Positions 1 through 13,375 of a stretch of 64,000 bases of DNA are shown here, piece by piece. How positions within the stretch are numbered: position 1 is the stretch's first letter; each line of letters starts with the position of its first letter. This DNA is from Hydractinia symbiolongicarpus. Its lineage: Eukaryota > Cnidaria > Hydrozoa > Anthoathecata > Hydractiniidae. Both the position numbers and the translations under genes were made by a program. The notes under the pieces were generated by a model. That model did not search any database and had not been told where the DNA came from. It was given only the letters and a program-made list of their open reading frames with translations. The DNA lies in contig NC_079888.1 in assembly GCF_029227915.1 (NCBI RefSeq), positions 15,731,001 to 15,795,000 on the forward strand, in the 5' to 3' direction.

Positions 1-161
1 GTTAAGCATTGCTTAAACTGGCTATAACAGACAGTAAATTGCACCAAATGGGTTTAAAGTGCGCCTGAGTGGCGGCTTGAAGCGTAAACTGTATGATTAC
101 AAGCCGAATTCGCTATCACTACACCATCTTCGCATGAAATACAAATAAACAAATATTCTAC

Positions 162-2046
162 CTTCACCACCGTTACTATATTGATCTAGGGGACAAAAAA
201 TACATGCAGATCCATTATTGTACATCCCTGGGTTACATTTTGGACAGTCAATTTCTTCGCTGTTGGGAGGTAGATTTACGCTTTCAATCTTGCATATTCT
301 TGGTTTGTTCCAAGCATATTTCTTACGTGTCTAAAATATCATAATATACTTACAGTGAGATAAAACGAGAACAAAAGACCTTTCTTTTGCTATCTGCTTT
401 AACATGTATCTTCAGGTTTAGCTTTAAGCTTGCATCAAAACAATCTCTGTATTTACCCAGAGAAAAGACTCATTTATTAAGCCTTGTTTCTATTCGGTTG
501 CATTTCAGCATCTCGACATTATCAAAGCTGTTGTAAAAAGATTGTTTAATTCGTAAATGAAAACTAGCTTAGTGTACTGTAAGAAGATAAAAATTGTAAT
601 GAAATGAAATCCTTGTAGAAGAGAATATTCAAATTATTTGATAGTTTTTAAGACAAACGGTTAAAAGTGTGGTTAACTTTTGTAAAATAGAAATTTATAT
701 CTCAACACCATTTTTGCAAACGATAAGTGAAATTATGCAATTAAAATACTCAAATATTATTGGCTAACATCTCAAAAAATGGAATAAATTTTACCTTGTC
801 GCTGAGCTCAAAAGCTGTGTATGGCTACACAAAAAATCTATATCACATACAACACATAGCTATGGGAGACGATTTTCATCTTTATGCAATGCGATTTTGT
901 TACATTGAACGCGGATGAAAAATCGCATTGTGGAGCCAGGTAAAGTGATGGAATTTTTGTTAACTTTAAACATTCTTTGAATAATGCTGAATAAGTATTA
1001 CAGAAAGTTCATAGTACAAGAATTGTTGTTGTTGTGTCAGAGAAAATTTGAAAATGAACAAGCAGGAGAAACGAGAACTGATAAACTGTTATCATTAAAT
1101 TTGGCTGAAAATAAACCATATATATCCGGTTTAAGTCACATACTATGAAGCTTTCCTTGCTGTTATTACCACATTAATAATCTTACCTTTTGATTGTGGC
1201 AACGTTCCCAATACATGTGATAATCAGATATTTCGCATGCCTTACGTTGAATGCATCTATCAGAATGAGGAGCTATACAAAGATATCATAAGTCAATAAG
1301 AATTATAAGTAATAAAAACTTTACAACAGGGCAGTGATGACTGTCTCACACTTCATATGAGCAAGGTTGATTTTCTCGACAAAAGTTGTCTTGTTACTTT
1401 TAGGAATAAATATTATAGAACGTTATTGTGTATATATTGTTTAAGAAAATTCAGTATTGCTTAGAGAGTATTAAAGTATTGGTTTAGAAGTTCGAAACAA
1501 CCACACTCTTCATCAAGGATACAATACATTTAGGTAGCTACATAGCTCAATTTTACACTTTATTAACCTGTAAACACTGTTTACAAATATACACTGTTGT
1601 AATTTGGCACATTATTTCTGTTAGTCAGAATTAGATAAGTTAAGGAAATCTTTAGAAAAATACCAGGTAGCCATTATATACTATACTAGTAGCTGTTTTC
1701 GATTGACACTGGTTCATATCAGCATTGCTTACTCGAAATTTCTGTGCATTTTTACACAACTTTAAAAGCAAGCAGTTTAAAAGGTCATGCATTGTAATTG
1801 ATTTGTTAGCAGTGAACACACCAAATTTTTGTGCTTTTACGTTTCTTTGTTTTTGCAGACAGACAAAATTGTGGTGATTTATTTTCAAAAAAAGTCCCTT
1901 AAAAAAAATTAAATATCGTTTTTTAGGAATTAAGTTTAATTTATAAAACTAGTCGTTAGCCCGTGGAAAATCCACGGGTTCGCCCGTCCTTTTTATACCG
2001 CATTGCGTGCTTCTCGCTATTGTGCAGCTAAGCTACCACTCTGCGT

Positions 2047-2094
<48 letters not shown>

Positions 2095-5000
2095 CAGGTA
2101 TTATAACATAGATCATGAAAATTAACACAGGCAGACATGGTATTAAAAGTTATGCTTTTTAGGTCAAAAAAGATATATAAAACCAAAAGGAATACTAAAA
2201 AGACATACTCTCCCTAAATATATATATATATTATAACAACTGTAGACATACTGACTTACGGGCATACTCGGTGTCTTTATCACATTCAATGCAATATTTA
2301 CTTCCTTCCTTGCTTGAAAATGTGTTCTTCTTGCATGGTTTACACCTTAACATAAACACAAAATATTTCTTAAAAAAAAAGTAATCTTATGTATACATTT
2401 AACTCTATAGAAATGCACTCACGAAGCAGCTCCTGGTTTACTAAAAGTTCCAGCTTCACATGGTTCACAATGGAGAGAGTAAGAAAATCCTGAAGTGATT
2501 AAACCACATAAGATACATAAACATTCTTCCAGTTAATTTCAAATTAAAGCTCAAGAATACAGTGGCACATTCTTGGCCCAGCTAGTCATATGGACATACT
2601 TGATTTACCACTAAAACCTTAAATTTTTTAAATGCACATGAATTGTCCCATGCAGAAACCTTCCAAGTTTTATTTAAAGGTCGACTTACTATAAATATAC
2701 AAACAGTTGCATGTGCTGACATAAAAATGTGTATTCAAAATTCTTTTACATAAAGCACAACTCTTGTAAAAAGGTACAACTTATTTTCAACTTAATTTGC
2801 TTTTATTTCGAATAACTAACAGAAATCCTTTATACTATTAGACATTAGAAACCATGTGATTTTACTGTGCCAGGAAGTTAGGACAACTTTTTAAATTGGG
2901 CTTTCTATAACAGACATGGTCATAGACAAGATTAAAATTTTACAAAATTTTTTAACGCCCATGTGTGGAGAAAAGAACAGGACCAGATAGGAAAAATATT
3001 GGTTATCTTAAGAAATTGATTTTTTAGGAATACAAAATACAACACAATACACTGATTAATATTTTTTGCAGCACCTATTTTTTTAAAGTTCAAGTTAAAG
3101 AAAATTTAATTTAATTGGTCTATTGTTTATGTTCTGCGTTTACATCAAACAAAAAAATATTAATAGGAGAACCAGGACTGCCTTTGTCTGTCCCAGGGCT
3201 TCCTTACCAACATTCAGTAAAAATATTTGTTATTTCGGTTTAGGGTAGTGGGTAGTATCTCTTATCTTAGTTTAAAAGATTCTATTTTTTAAATGGGGGA
3301 AGGGGGGAAGGGGCATTTTATCATCTTCATTGAATTTTAAGGGAGGAAAAAAATGTCAAACTAACCAAAATAAAAGAGAGCCAAGGTATAAAATGATGTT
3401 GGACTTCATTGGATATCATAGAGCTTAAAAAGTTGGCTAACAAGTCTTTTTCGGATGTCAGTTTGCAATTTCGTGAATAAACATATAGTGCCTATACAAG
3501 CTTACCCAGAAAATTTTATTTACTAAGTCTATCAACATTTTATACCTTGGGTTCCCTTTAAGCAAGTGAAAAAATTTAATTCTGACATCATCGTTTTTAC
3601 TGGACATTCAGTTCAATTTCATGACAAAAATTAAACAGTACAATTCACATTTTCTCTGGGGTGGAAAGGAATTAAAATTTCTATAGCATATATCGTATCT
3701 GAAAAAAATTATTAAATGCAAAATAAACTGATAGGCTCCACTTCTATGTATAAATCTTTCCTAGAATTGTAAACCCATTCCCACATATGTAATGACATCA
3801 GTGGGTTTTAAAAATATGGAACTCGTTGTAATAACCAATGTTTAACCTGTTTTATCATGTATTTTTTATCTTATTTATATCACTATTATTTTCTTATAAT
3901 GTATTTAGCAATGTAATCAATAAGAAGCACAAACCTCTAATAACTATTTCTTTGATGAGAACAGACTTCTCTGAACTGGTGTCAAACGTAGTACTTTCTT
4001 TCTCGAAAGAGTTAGTAAAGTACGCAGCTACGAAATAAATCGTATTGTGGCCTTTTTCTAAATTAAGCTAAAAAAAAATAATTATGATACATTGTGCACC
4101 AACAAAATTTAAAATTTGCATTACCAAAGCTGAAAATATGTACCACCAAATTATCAAAATATGCACCACCAAATATCAAAATATGCACCACTAAATGTTA
4201 AAATGCACTATCAAAAGTCAAATATATGACAGCAAATATCAAAATATCAAAATGTCAAAAGGTGCGCCAATGCAACACAATATGTAAATTAGTCAAACAG
4301 TTACCAACTTTGACAAAAGGGAAACAAGTTTTCTAATAATGTAACAAAATGTGCCAAACCCCTTCTTCAAAAGCAAAATTGGAAAAACATTTTTTCAACT
4401 AACAAAACCAACACAAGTGTGCAATTATTATTTTTTTAAAACAATATCAATTATTCGAGTAGTGCTATTCTTTAATTAAATTATTCGAGAGAGTCACCAA
4501 AACTAATATAGCATTTAGAAAGACAGTCACATCATTGAGTACCTGAAACCCAGAGATTAGGAATTTTATACGTTTTTAATACTTTTTTTTTACTCATTCT
4601 CTGAAACTTAGAAAGAAAATGTTAAGAAAATATTGTGCTATAGAATTTGATAACTATCTCAGTATCTTTGGTGCAAGAGATGAATTTATTTTAGACATTT
4701 CTCTTTCTTAGAATAAGCAGAAATGACAGAAATATACAAAGCATTCTTTATTATGATAACTCAACTTCTGAAAGATTTAAAAATTATAGAACTGCACCTG
4801 CCTCAAGAGACCTTTCAGTAACAGCATTGGAAATAAGCAGTGTTTATGACAACAAAATTGAAATGATGCATTGATGTTATCAAGACAAAACAAAAACATA
4901 ACAGATAAAATATTTACAAAACCCACTGGACTGTATCAACTAGGTTTAAACATCTTTACTTACAGTATGTTTTTTCCATCCTCTTGTCATAGAATAGTAC

Positions 5001-8000
5001 ATCTCAGTGACTCCATTTTCTACAACTCTTGCATCGTAGTTAGAACTACACGACAAGCCACCTTCAACCTGCAGCAAAATATGCCATACTAGCCCATTAG
5101 AAATCTCACAGGACATATTAAGTTACATTGAAAAAATTATATGTATATATTAAACAAAAATTGTAAATAGATATAATGCTGTATACAAGACTTCAGGGTC
5201 TATGCTATATTTATTTCTATGCTCAAATTTTAAGAGGGCATTCAATTTACTGTACATTAATTTATTTTTATGGTAATCAAAAAGAAAACATAAGCATTTA
5301 CTAGCCACTCACCCATACGTGAAAAAATGCTGACTCATCACCAGCCTTAGCAAGAAAAGTTATATTTCCATTTTTCACAAGCTAAAAAAAGAATAAGAAA
5401 AAATACTACTTGCAAAAAGTGTGTGGAGTAGTGAGTTAGCCTCACCGTTTGTACTATAGCACAATCACACCTGAAGTGCGATAATGTTGTCACTATTTTT
5501 TATTTTCATTTTTGCTTCTTTTGGTGTAAACACTTAACCAACCTGAAGTACAATAATAATAATACCCTACTGTAAATTCTGTAAAAAACACCTGGTGCAT
5601 TTATTTTTTAAATTTAAGAGGGTGTTTATTGAAGGGTGGGATTTAAAAGAGGGAAAAAAGAAAACGAAAAAAGTGAATTTAGTTGGTCATGTCCCATTGG
5701 AGTTATCAACTTTACAACATCATTCTTAAATGGTAAACCAGGCAAGTTATTAAAAGAAAATATATTTAATAACCCAAACAACTAAACTGAAAACAACTTC
5801 ATTTGTTTTTAAGCATAAAAAGGTATATATATTATAATTCCCGTAAATGTCCGTCTGTCCGTCTGTCTGTCACGCAAAATGGTAGCTTAGCTGCGACAGG
5901 CAAACCCATGGATTTTTCCACGGGCTAACAACTAGTCTGGCAATATTTCTCTATTAAACGTCTCCAGAGAGGCATTAAATAGAGGGGCCTATATTAAATA
6001 TTTTGGTGTTTAGTAGAGGATTGGCACGTATTAAAGAGGTGTTCAAAGAACAGGATTTACGGTATACATGAAATGCAACTTACATGAAAATTGAGTTCTG
6101 CAATTACTATGGTTTTTCATAATGCTTAAAAATCCTTGCAAAAATTCACCAAGTTGATTTAGCATAAAATTTTGTTTGCACACTAAAAGTTTTTACTTAC
6201 ATCAACTTTAACTTTCAAAACAGATCTACAACTGGAACCATTGGATTCGATATATCCACCCTTTAGTTTCCAACCAGCTCTAAAAACAAGTTGCATTTTT
6301 TTAGTTCAATAGTTGTGTTTTCACATCTCTTACAATAATATGGAAACTCTATGTGTCTTGTCTGTCTGTAACAGACAAAGTACAATAAACACAAAATCTA
6401 GTTTATATTTGTTTAAAATACATATCAACTACAGAAAAAGTATATTATTTTAAATAGGAAAAAAAGCTTTATTAAACATACGGGTATGTGTTTCTCTTAA
6501 TTCTTGCCAATGACACTAGATTGAACACCTTACAAATGTTCGCACAGTTTCAAATAATTATTGCATAATTTGTTAAAACAGGCTTTGAGCAAAACCTTTT
6601 ACGAAAAGGAAAGTTTACCCTTACTTTGATTATACAGAAAAACGTACTTGTCACAGCCAGTAGATTTGGATGAAAAAGGAGAATCAGATAAATGCGCAGA
6701 TGTTTCAAAGCCTTCGGGAAACTTATCCCACTTTGCATATCTTTTACCATCACCAACAGAGTAGAATCCACCAGAACACTTCACACAGGTTTGTGTCCTG
6801 ATATCCAAATACTCACCGGGTTGACATGTAAAAGCTAAAAAAAATTATTGTTTAGATAATACGTGACAATCCTTTTGCAAGTGTTGCATTCAATTAAATA
6901 TTCTATATACCACAGGGAAAATATAGTGCAAATATCAGTGTTAGTTACTATCGTTAATACTAAGATATAACTTTAGAACATTTAATGAAAAATATATACA
7001 GTAAAAAAAAAAATGTGATGTACATTTTAATAAGAACAAAAAAATAGCAGGATGTACATTTCATATTCCCAGTTTTTTTGCAACAATGATTCAAAATGGT
7101 GGTCACCTTCATATTTAGCATTTTGTTTTTAATGGTGACACTCAATCTTGTCAAAAAAAAGTAATCTTGTTTTTAAAACAAATTTTCAATCCTAATTAAG
7201 GTTGTCCTTAAAATATATATATAATATATGATATATAAAATATATATAAAAAAAAGATACAATAACCCCTCTTGACATCACAAAATTATATTTTTGAAAA
7301 CATTTTACGGAATATGACTTTTTGAATAATTTTTAAAAAAATGGATAAAATGGGTCAATGTATCTTAAGGTTAATGATTGACTATAGAGTACTGTAACCT
7401 CCTACAACTTCTCAAAAAAATCTGAATATGTTGTTGTTAATAAAATTGAGTTTCTGTTGCTTTTCTTACTGAAAAGTGACATTGACAATGTTGAAACTTA
7501 ACAAATTTTAGTGGAAACTGAGACTTACAATTATCACATTGCAATAACAATATAGGATATAAACATAGATTTTTACAAGGCTAAAATAATGTTTTCAGTG
7601 TATAATCCATTTTTTATTTTTATTTTTGATGCATACAGGAAAAAGTCATTTTAGTTCGATTTTTGCAAATAATTTGTTCAAGATTATTTATCATTTACAA
7701 AATAAGTCACAAATTCAAGTTTTCATGCAAAACAAAATTGGATTGAAAATGTTTAAAATCCCCTGTGGTATACTCTGTCTAATTGTTAAACTGATTATAT
7801 CTGTTTATATATATTTTTTGAAAATTGTCTTGAACAGAAAATTATAAATAAATAATATTGAGTTATTTCAGCCTTACTAATTCACATTGGCACCAAGCAG
7901 ATGCTATCATGTTAACAAAAATTCTTGATTCATGTTTAGAAACTTTTGCTAATGCAGTGTTTCTTTTTGTTGGATGTAACTTAAGGTTGTATTTTAATGC

Positions 8001-9204
8001 CTGGAACAACATGCATATTCTATTCTTTCAGGGTCAGTTTTAATAAAATAGTAACAATTCATCGTAATCTTTTTCATGAATACTGTATAAAAAATACTGG
8101 ATAAAAAGCTTGGAGAAAGGTACCTAACCATATCGTCGTTAGGCTCATTTAGAAGGCCCTAATGTAAAATGCTGGCCTGGTCAAGAAAATTTATCCCCGT
8201 TAAAACTTAATTCCATGTATAAAGTAATCTGTATGAAAAACCTTTGTCAAAAAAGAGTTTGTGCAAATTAATTTACAGAAATTACTGAAAGCGGAAAATT
8301 TATATGCATCTATTTCTGTTGTTTAACGACAACAGCAATAGACATTAACAACAGAGAATATAGTAAACACAAAAGAAAGCAGCCCCTGTGGGGTATCAGA
8401 ACCATTTTTCTTTACCATTGTCAACCAAAAAAAAAAGATTTTCTGGATGCTCCAGCGGGGTTTTTTTACTCTACCATGACACATTGAATCAAGTTTTATT
8501 AAAAATTACTTTTAATTAAAATTTTTCCTTACTGCAAGACACACCAGCTTCAGGAGGATCTGGGTTTTCAAGATTACACTCCGTTTTTGGTACCTGGACT
8601 TTCCATCTATTACCTGCATCATCACACGGTGTGTAAACATACTTCAGATTTTCCTAACATTAAAATATTATATAATTATAAATTTTAGGTGCAAGGTTCA
8701 TTTCCCATGTGACTTGCATCTACATTGTCTCAAATAGACAAATGTAACGTCACAAAATACAAACACACACAGAACTGTGTAAAGTCATTAAGCAGAGAAA
8801 GCAAGTCAAATTTAAGTAATTAAACTTTGCTTAATATTTAGAACATTATATACACGCAAAAACACAGGCTAAACACAAAAATAAAATTTAATAGTACTCA
8901 CTCTTTCACAAGGACCAATATGTGCTGGGTATTTAGTACTTGAAGATAAGGAGGTTGGCAATAGTGTTGTTGTTGATGTTGTTGTTGTTGTCGACAAAGT
9001 TGTTGCAGTAGTTGATGATGCTGTTGCTGCTGTCACTCCTGATGATGTTGGACTAACTGTAGTAATAACACCTGTGTCAGGTGTCACTTTAGTATTTGTG
9101 ACATTTGTTGGAAGTTCTGTTATTTGAGAATTAATTATGTGCGGTGATGTTGTAAATAAAATGCAAGATAGTAACAAACGTAACGATCCATGAAGAAAAC
9201 ACAT
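162..9204 (-). CDS. ELAPOR1/2-like (EIG121 family) membrane protein, 5' part only
   Basis: Ten exons read on the minus strand with consistent phases: 8902-9204, 8533-8653, 6648-6834, 6201-6279, 5313-5381, 4964-5068, 2423-2489, 2260-2345, 1187-1272 and 162-330. The gene continues past the left edge. Residues 1-25 look like a signal peptide, followed by a Thr/Ser-rich mucin-like stretch (about 30-95). Then come Cys-rich segments matching the ELAPOR N-terminal half in order: YTPCDDAGNRWKV, CQPGEYLDIRTQTC, WDKFPEGFET, GGYIESNGSSC, CEPCEAGTFSKPG, WNKPRICKIE, CPKCNPGMYNNG. At least one exon (about 36 aa, length 1 mod 3) should lie between 2490 and 4963; I could not find it. The family is type I membrane proteins of the endosome-lysosome/trans-Golgi system, linked in mammals to autophagy and granule biogenesis. 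A TATA-like stretch (minus strand, about 9244-9253) lies some 45 nt before the ATG. Confidence 0.85.
1943..2097 (+). repeat. Helentron-like/MITE end with (GACA)n tail, copy 1
   Basis: Starts at ACTAGT, followed within 15 nt by the perfect hairpin CCCGTGGA-AAA-TCCACGGG, then a body GCAGCTAAGCTACCA and a (GACA)n microsatellite at about 2048-2094. A second copy in the opposite orientation is at 5836-5938. It lies in an intron of the ELAPOR-like gene. The layout (terminal CTAG, hairpin, internal short tandem repeat) resembles non-autonomous Helentron/HINE elements; that class assignment is inference. Confidence 0.6.
4095..4266 (+). repeat. Degenerate minisatellite, about 22-bp unit
   Basis: About seven imperfect copies of a unit like CCACCAAATATCAAAATATG, drifting in length (20-24 bp). 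It lies in the 2490-4963 intron of the ELAPOR-like gene. No coding or RNA function is visible. Confidence 0.7.
5836..5938 (-). repeat. Helentron-like/MITE end, copy 2 (opposite orientation)
   Basis: Reverse-orientation match to the element at 1943-2097. Read on the minus strand it has ACTAGT, GTTAGCCCGTGG, a hairpin (one mismatch plus one extra A), GCAGCTAAGCTACCA, and (GACA/GACG)n. It lies in an intron of the ELAPOR-like gene between exons 4 and 5. Confidence 0.6.
7210..7256. repeat. AT-rich near-palindromic low-complexity tract
   Basis: Nearly pure A/T alternating sequence (ATATAT with a central ATGATATAT), intronic. It is prone to cruciform or slippage; nothing else is visible. Confidence 0.6.
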
Positions 9205-9639
9205 CTTTTCAGTTTATTGAGTGGAAAACTGTATGTAGCTAAATATATTTATAATTTCATTCTGGTCTCCTAAAAATAAACACAGTATTGTATAATAGCT
9301 AAGGGATTGTCTCCACAATCGTTTCAAAAACAATTGTTTTAATGCATATAATATTTTATTTGAAAAGATCTCTATACCATTTTTAAACAAGTTTTGAAAT
9401 ATTTTTCCCGAAAAATGGTTTCAAATTTGTTTAGAAAAAGTTTTATTTTATTTTATTGGATTAAAAATTGTTTGGACTTGTTCCCAAATCGTTTTGCATT
9501 AGTTTCCCAATCGTTTCAAAATTAATTCATTTTAACACTGTTAAATTTGGTACAGTTTAAATCATTTTTAAAACCGCTTCTAATATCACACATCATTGAT
9601 TTCTAAAGAAATTTATTATGACTGCATTCTTCCTTACAA

Positions 9640-10010
9640 AACTACTAAACACTTTGTTTAGAAACCAAAAAAGCGGAATTGCATTATGAAAAACATTGTT
9701 CAAATGTAGATTGTTTAAAAACCTTCAAAGCCAGATGGTAGAAAGTAATAAATTACAATAGATTGTTTAAAAACGATTAAACCGGTATCACAGGAAACAA
9801 AAACACCGTCATACATCATTTAAAAACCATGAAAACAGGATTGTAGAAGGTGAGAACTTTCCTATAGATAGACAACATCACTGTAGATCCTTTATAAATC
9901 ATAAAACAAGAGATAGTAGAAAACAAAAGCATTGTTAGTATTAATTGTTTTAAATCAACAAAATAGAATGATCATATACAGCAAACACACCACCAGAAAT
10001 TGTAGAAGTC
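9640..10010 (+). repeat. Degenerate direct repeats containing TTGTTTAAAAAC
   Basis: Several loosely spaced copies of a segment resembling GTAGATTGTTTAAAAACC followed by a GTAGAAA..ACAAAA piece, roughly 60-70 bp apart. Flanking sequence (9302-9540) carries related CAATCGTTTCAAAA motifs. It may be the interior of an old MITE; the boundaries are unclear. Confidence 0.4.
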
Positions 10011-10162
10011 TCAAAGAGTTAGTTTTCGAAATAGTTATAAAATCATTTTACAATCGTATTCCATTCGTTTCGTATTTGCTTTTACTTCACATTATTTTGA
10101 GCGTAACAAAATTTTTTGCATTTTTTCAATAAAAGCCCACTTCAATAGACACCTCTAATAAA

Positions 10163-11120
10163 GGCCCAGCCTTCGAATTTCGCTTCGGCACTCGGCAATT
10201 GCCGAAGTAATTGCCGAAGTATTAGCAGTTTTGAGGCTTTCTCTTCGGCAATAATATTGCTGAAGAAAAACTCGATCGTTGACTGTTGTAGCAGTCTTTT
10301 TCAGGAATATTTGAGTAGGTGTGCGACGATTTCCTTTTCTACATGTCCGAAATAGTATGCATGACTATACTGTCATTTTATATTTATTGTCCACTTTTCA
10401 GGTCATCACAAGCAAATAGGCAATAATATTCTTTGTTTTCAAGCTAAAAAAAATCTTTATCCATGTGGCTTAAAACTTCAAAAAAATTTACACCGTGTGT
10501 GTCAAGGCGTGCGCGTGCGATCGCACGCCTCTCCTGAAAAAGACTGTTGTAGTTTCCCTTTTTTTATGAATATTCATATTATCCATACTCCTGGATTTCA
10601 TCAAACAGATATCGCCACAATGACACAAATAACTTTCCACTGCCCACTTCGAAAACAAAGAAAAATAAAAAAACATATAGTCTCAATGCCCCCAGCTATT
10701 AAATTCTCTTTTAAGGGAAAATGTTGAAAACCCTTAAACGACGTGAAGGTAGACAACACGATTCCTTCAACCAATGCACTGCACTGTGTTGACAAACTTA
10801 ATATCGGCCCCATAGTAATATCGGCCTGCGGTATTATCGTTCCCAAGAAAAACAAAAACATCAGGATTAACTCAGTTGAATTTGTTGATGTTTGATACTC
10901 ATCAAGGCTTGGCATCACATTTATATTTTTTTATTTTAAAAAGTGCCAACGAAAGTCCCGAAGTCTGCCGAGGCAATTGCCAAAGGTTTTCAGTGCTTTT
11001 GACCATTGTCTTCGGCATTTTTTCTGCCGAAGGACTGCCGAAGTGATTTTGAAAAATTGCGAAGCTACTTCGGCAATTATTTGCCAAGCAAATATATCTG
11101 AAATTCGAAGACTGAGGCCC
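10163..11120. mobile_element. Non-autonomous foldback/MITE-type element, about 0.96 kb
   Basis: The left end GGCCCAGCCTTCGAATTT is matched by the reverse complement of the right end (GGCCTCAGTCTTCGAATTT). Inside both ends are multiple inverted TTCGGCAATTGCCGAAG-type palindromes. No transposase is recognisable between them. Sequence beyond the ends (ATAAAG, CTCC/CCTCT) is also roughly inverted, so the true borders may lie 20-30 bp further out. Confidence 0.6.
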
Positions 11121-11571
11121 CCCTTCAGAGGAGCTTTATTTGAAATATAATGCAAATGTAAAGTTTCACAGACAAAGGATCTTCATAGATGTTGGATACT
11201 ACAAAAGCTTTTTATATAATTGACAATGACAATGATGACAAAGATATTATCTAAAAATATACATGTGTACCATCAGCAATAGAAAAGAAAGTATTTGGTT
11301 ACATGAAAACTATCATTATATGTTAATTGTTTCTGACGTCAAAATGGTCATTTGCCTCAAAGTGGGGCCTTCAGAGGCCTTTTGACATTGCATATACCAG
11401 AGGAGAATTCTTGAGTTGATGCTTTTTGCCAACTTAATAAAATGGCTGAAAAGGTTTAATTAATCCAAGCTCTATATATATTTCAAACATACACTGCAAA
11501 AAATATTTAATTTTGTGAGACTTTGTAAGTTACATCTTTTAAATAAAAAGAAATTGTACTTACCTGAAAAC

Positions 11572-11647
11572 CTGAACCCAGATGTTCCCAGCAGAACCCA
11601 GGATTATCCCAGCAGAACCCAGGATGATCCCAGCAGAACCCAGCATG
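11572..11647 (-). repeat. 21-bp minisatellite, about 3.5 copies
   Basis: Unit CCCAGCAGAACCCAGGATNAT on the plus strand. On the minus strand one frame reads as a 7-residue repeat LGSAGII and is followed by a perfect splice donor (CAG|GTAAGT, junction at 11563/11564). See findings for the possibility that this is an exon. Confidence 0.7.
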
Positions 11648-13375
11648 AACAAAAAAAAATGATTCTTATATGACTTTTTGTTTATGGCTTTTAACATTGA
11701 GCAGACACAGATAAATCTGGTCACTTCCATATACTTTTTTAAGAACCAGGATATTTGGTTTCCCCTTGAGTTGTTTTTATTTTTGTCACATACTCTATTT
11801 GTTGCTATTTAGGGACCTTTTAGTTCATTTTGTAGATTACATGTTTTTGCGACATAAAACCTAAATTTACTCAAAATCCCTACAACTGATTATGAGAAAA
11901 TATCTGCTTTGAAATATTTGTTTGTTGTGTTTTTGGGTTTTTTTTAATAACTTTTATGAGAAAATTAAAATTTTAGCCTTATTATTTTTTTTATATTTTA
12001 GCCAAAACTATAAGTAAAAACCAATTAATGACAGAAATTTAGCATTAGGAAATAGTACACTTTTAGTGTGTCTGCTCGATAGGGGAAGATGTCTATCAGC
12101 TTAAAATAACGCAATAAACGTAATATAAACCAAGTACAAAATGTTCATTGATCTCTAGAATTATTATATGGAATATCCTTTTAAAGAAAAACAATTTATT
12201 TGTGTCGAACAGATGATATTTCAAAGTGAACCTATAAAATTTAGAATCCCACCAACAAATTTGTTCTTCTCTCTCGCCCATTACAATAAATAAAATTTGC
12301 AGTCATTTTAAAACCACATTTTATATAAAATTCCAAAATTGAATGTCCACAAAATCTATATAATGATGTAATAAATTGACCTGTATTATCCTGAATAATG
12401 ACTTCATAAGGATGGACATTCAAACTCAAGTTACATAAAATCTTTGTAAAAATCAATTTTTGACCATATACAGTACAGTGTGAATGCAAGCTTTTGCATA
12501 CATGCAATTTGCATAAATAATTACTTTCATTATGGATCATTGTTGTTTAGAGAAAATATTTACTAATCGCTAAAAGATGAATAGATCAGGGAAACTTCTT
12601 GTTTAAACAACATTAACCTGCATCAGACAATCTTGAGAATACTTTCAGTAGGGAGCCTTTAGAATTAAAAAAACAACAACAGTAATTAAAAATAATAAAT
12701 AATACTGTATCTAAAGTAATTAAAAAAACTTTTTTATATATATCCTAAAGAATATTTTTTAAATTTTTAAAGATAAAATTTTGTGTGGCAAATGAACTTT
12801 AGCTGCACTCAAAAGTTGCTTTAATCTGTTTAAAAATTATTAAAACAGGTCCGTATAAAGTTAATAGAATGCCCTATATAACTTAAAAACTGCTAAAACT
12901 GGACCATGGAAAGCCAAAACACCAATATAGGTTGCTTGAAAATTAATAATAAGAAGAGGATTTTTTTAGCTAAAAATATTTAAAAACATCCATATTGAGT
13001 GCGATTTATGTATTGCAATCTTTCGTGTAATTAGCAATTTATTCAATTTTACTACTTCGCACTAATACCTAAAAGGGACGTTATTTTCAATAAGATTTAA
13101 CAATGAAATTCACTGTTGTGAGTAATAATTTATCACAAAGCTTTTGTTAAATCACTTGCAGCATTGCTCTCCCAAAATATATTTAAGTAAATAAGTTAAA
13201 GAAAAGATAAAAGAGCTTATAACTTGCAGGAAAAGGTTTTTTAGTGTGTACTTATGGACTGTACTACAAGACAGGGCTGGGGTTAAAAATTCTAGCGTTG
13301 TCTTACGGTTAAAAAATTCTAGTGTCGAGATGATGTTAACAATTGCACCTTAAGTTAGGATGGTTCCCCTATTTT

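Noticed and set aside
10497-10918. Overlapping 60-105 aa frames on both strands
   Set aside because: They lie inside the foldback element; no transposase motif is visible.
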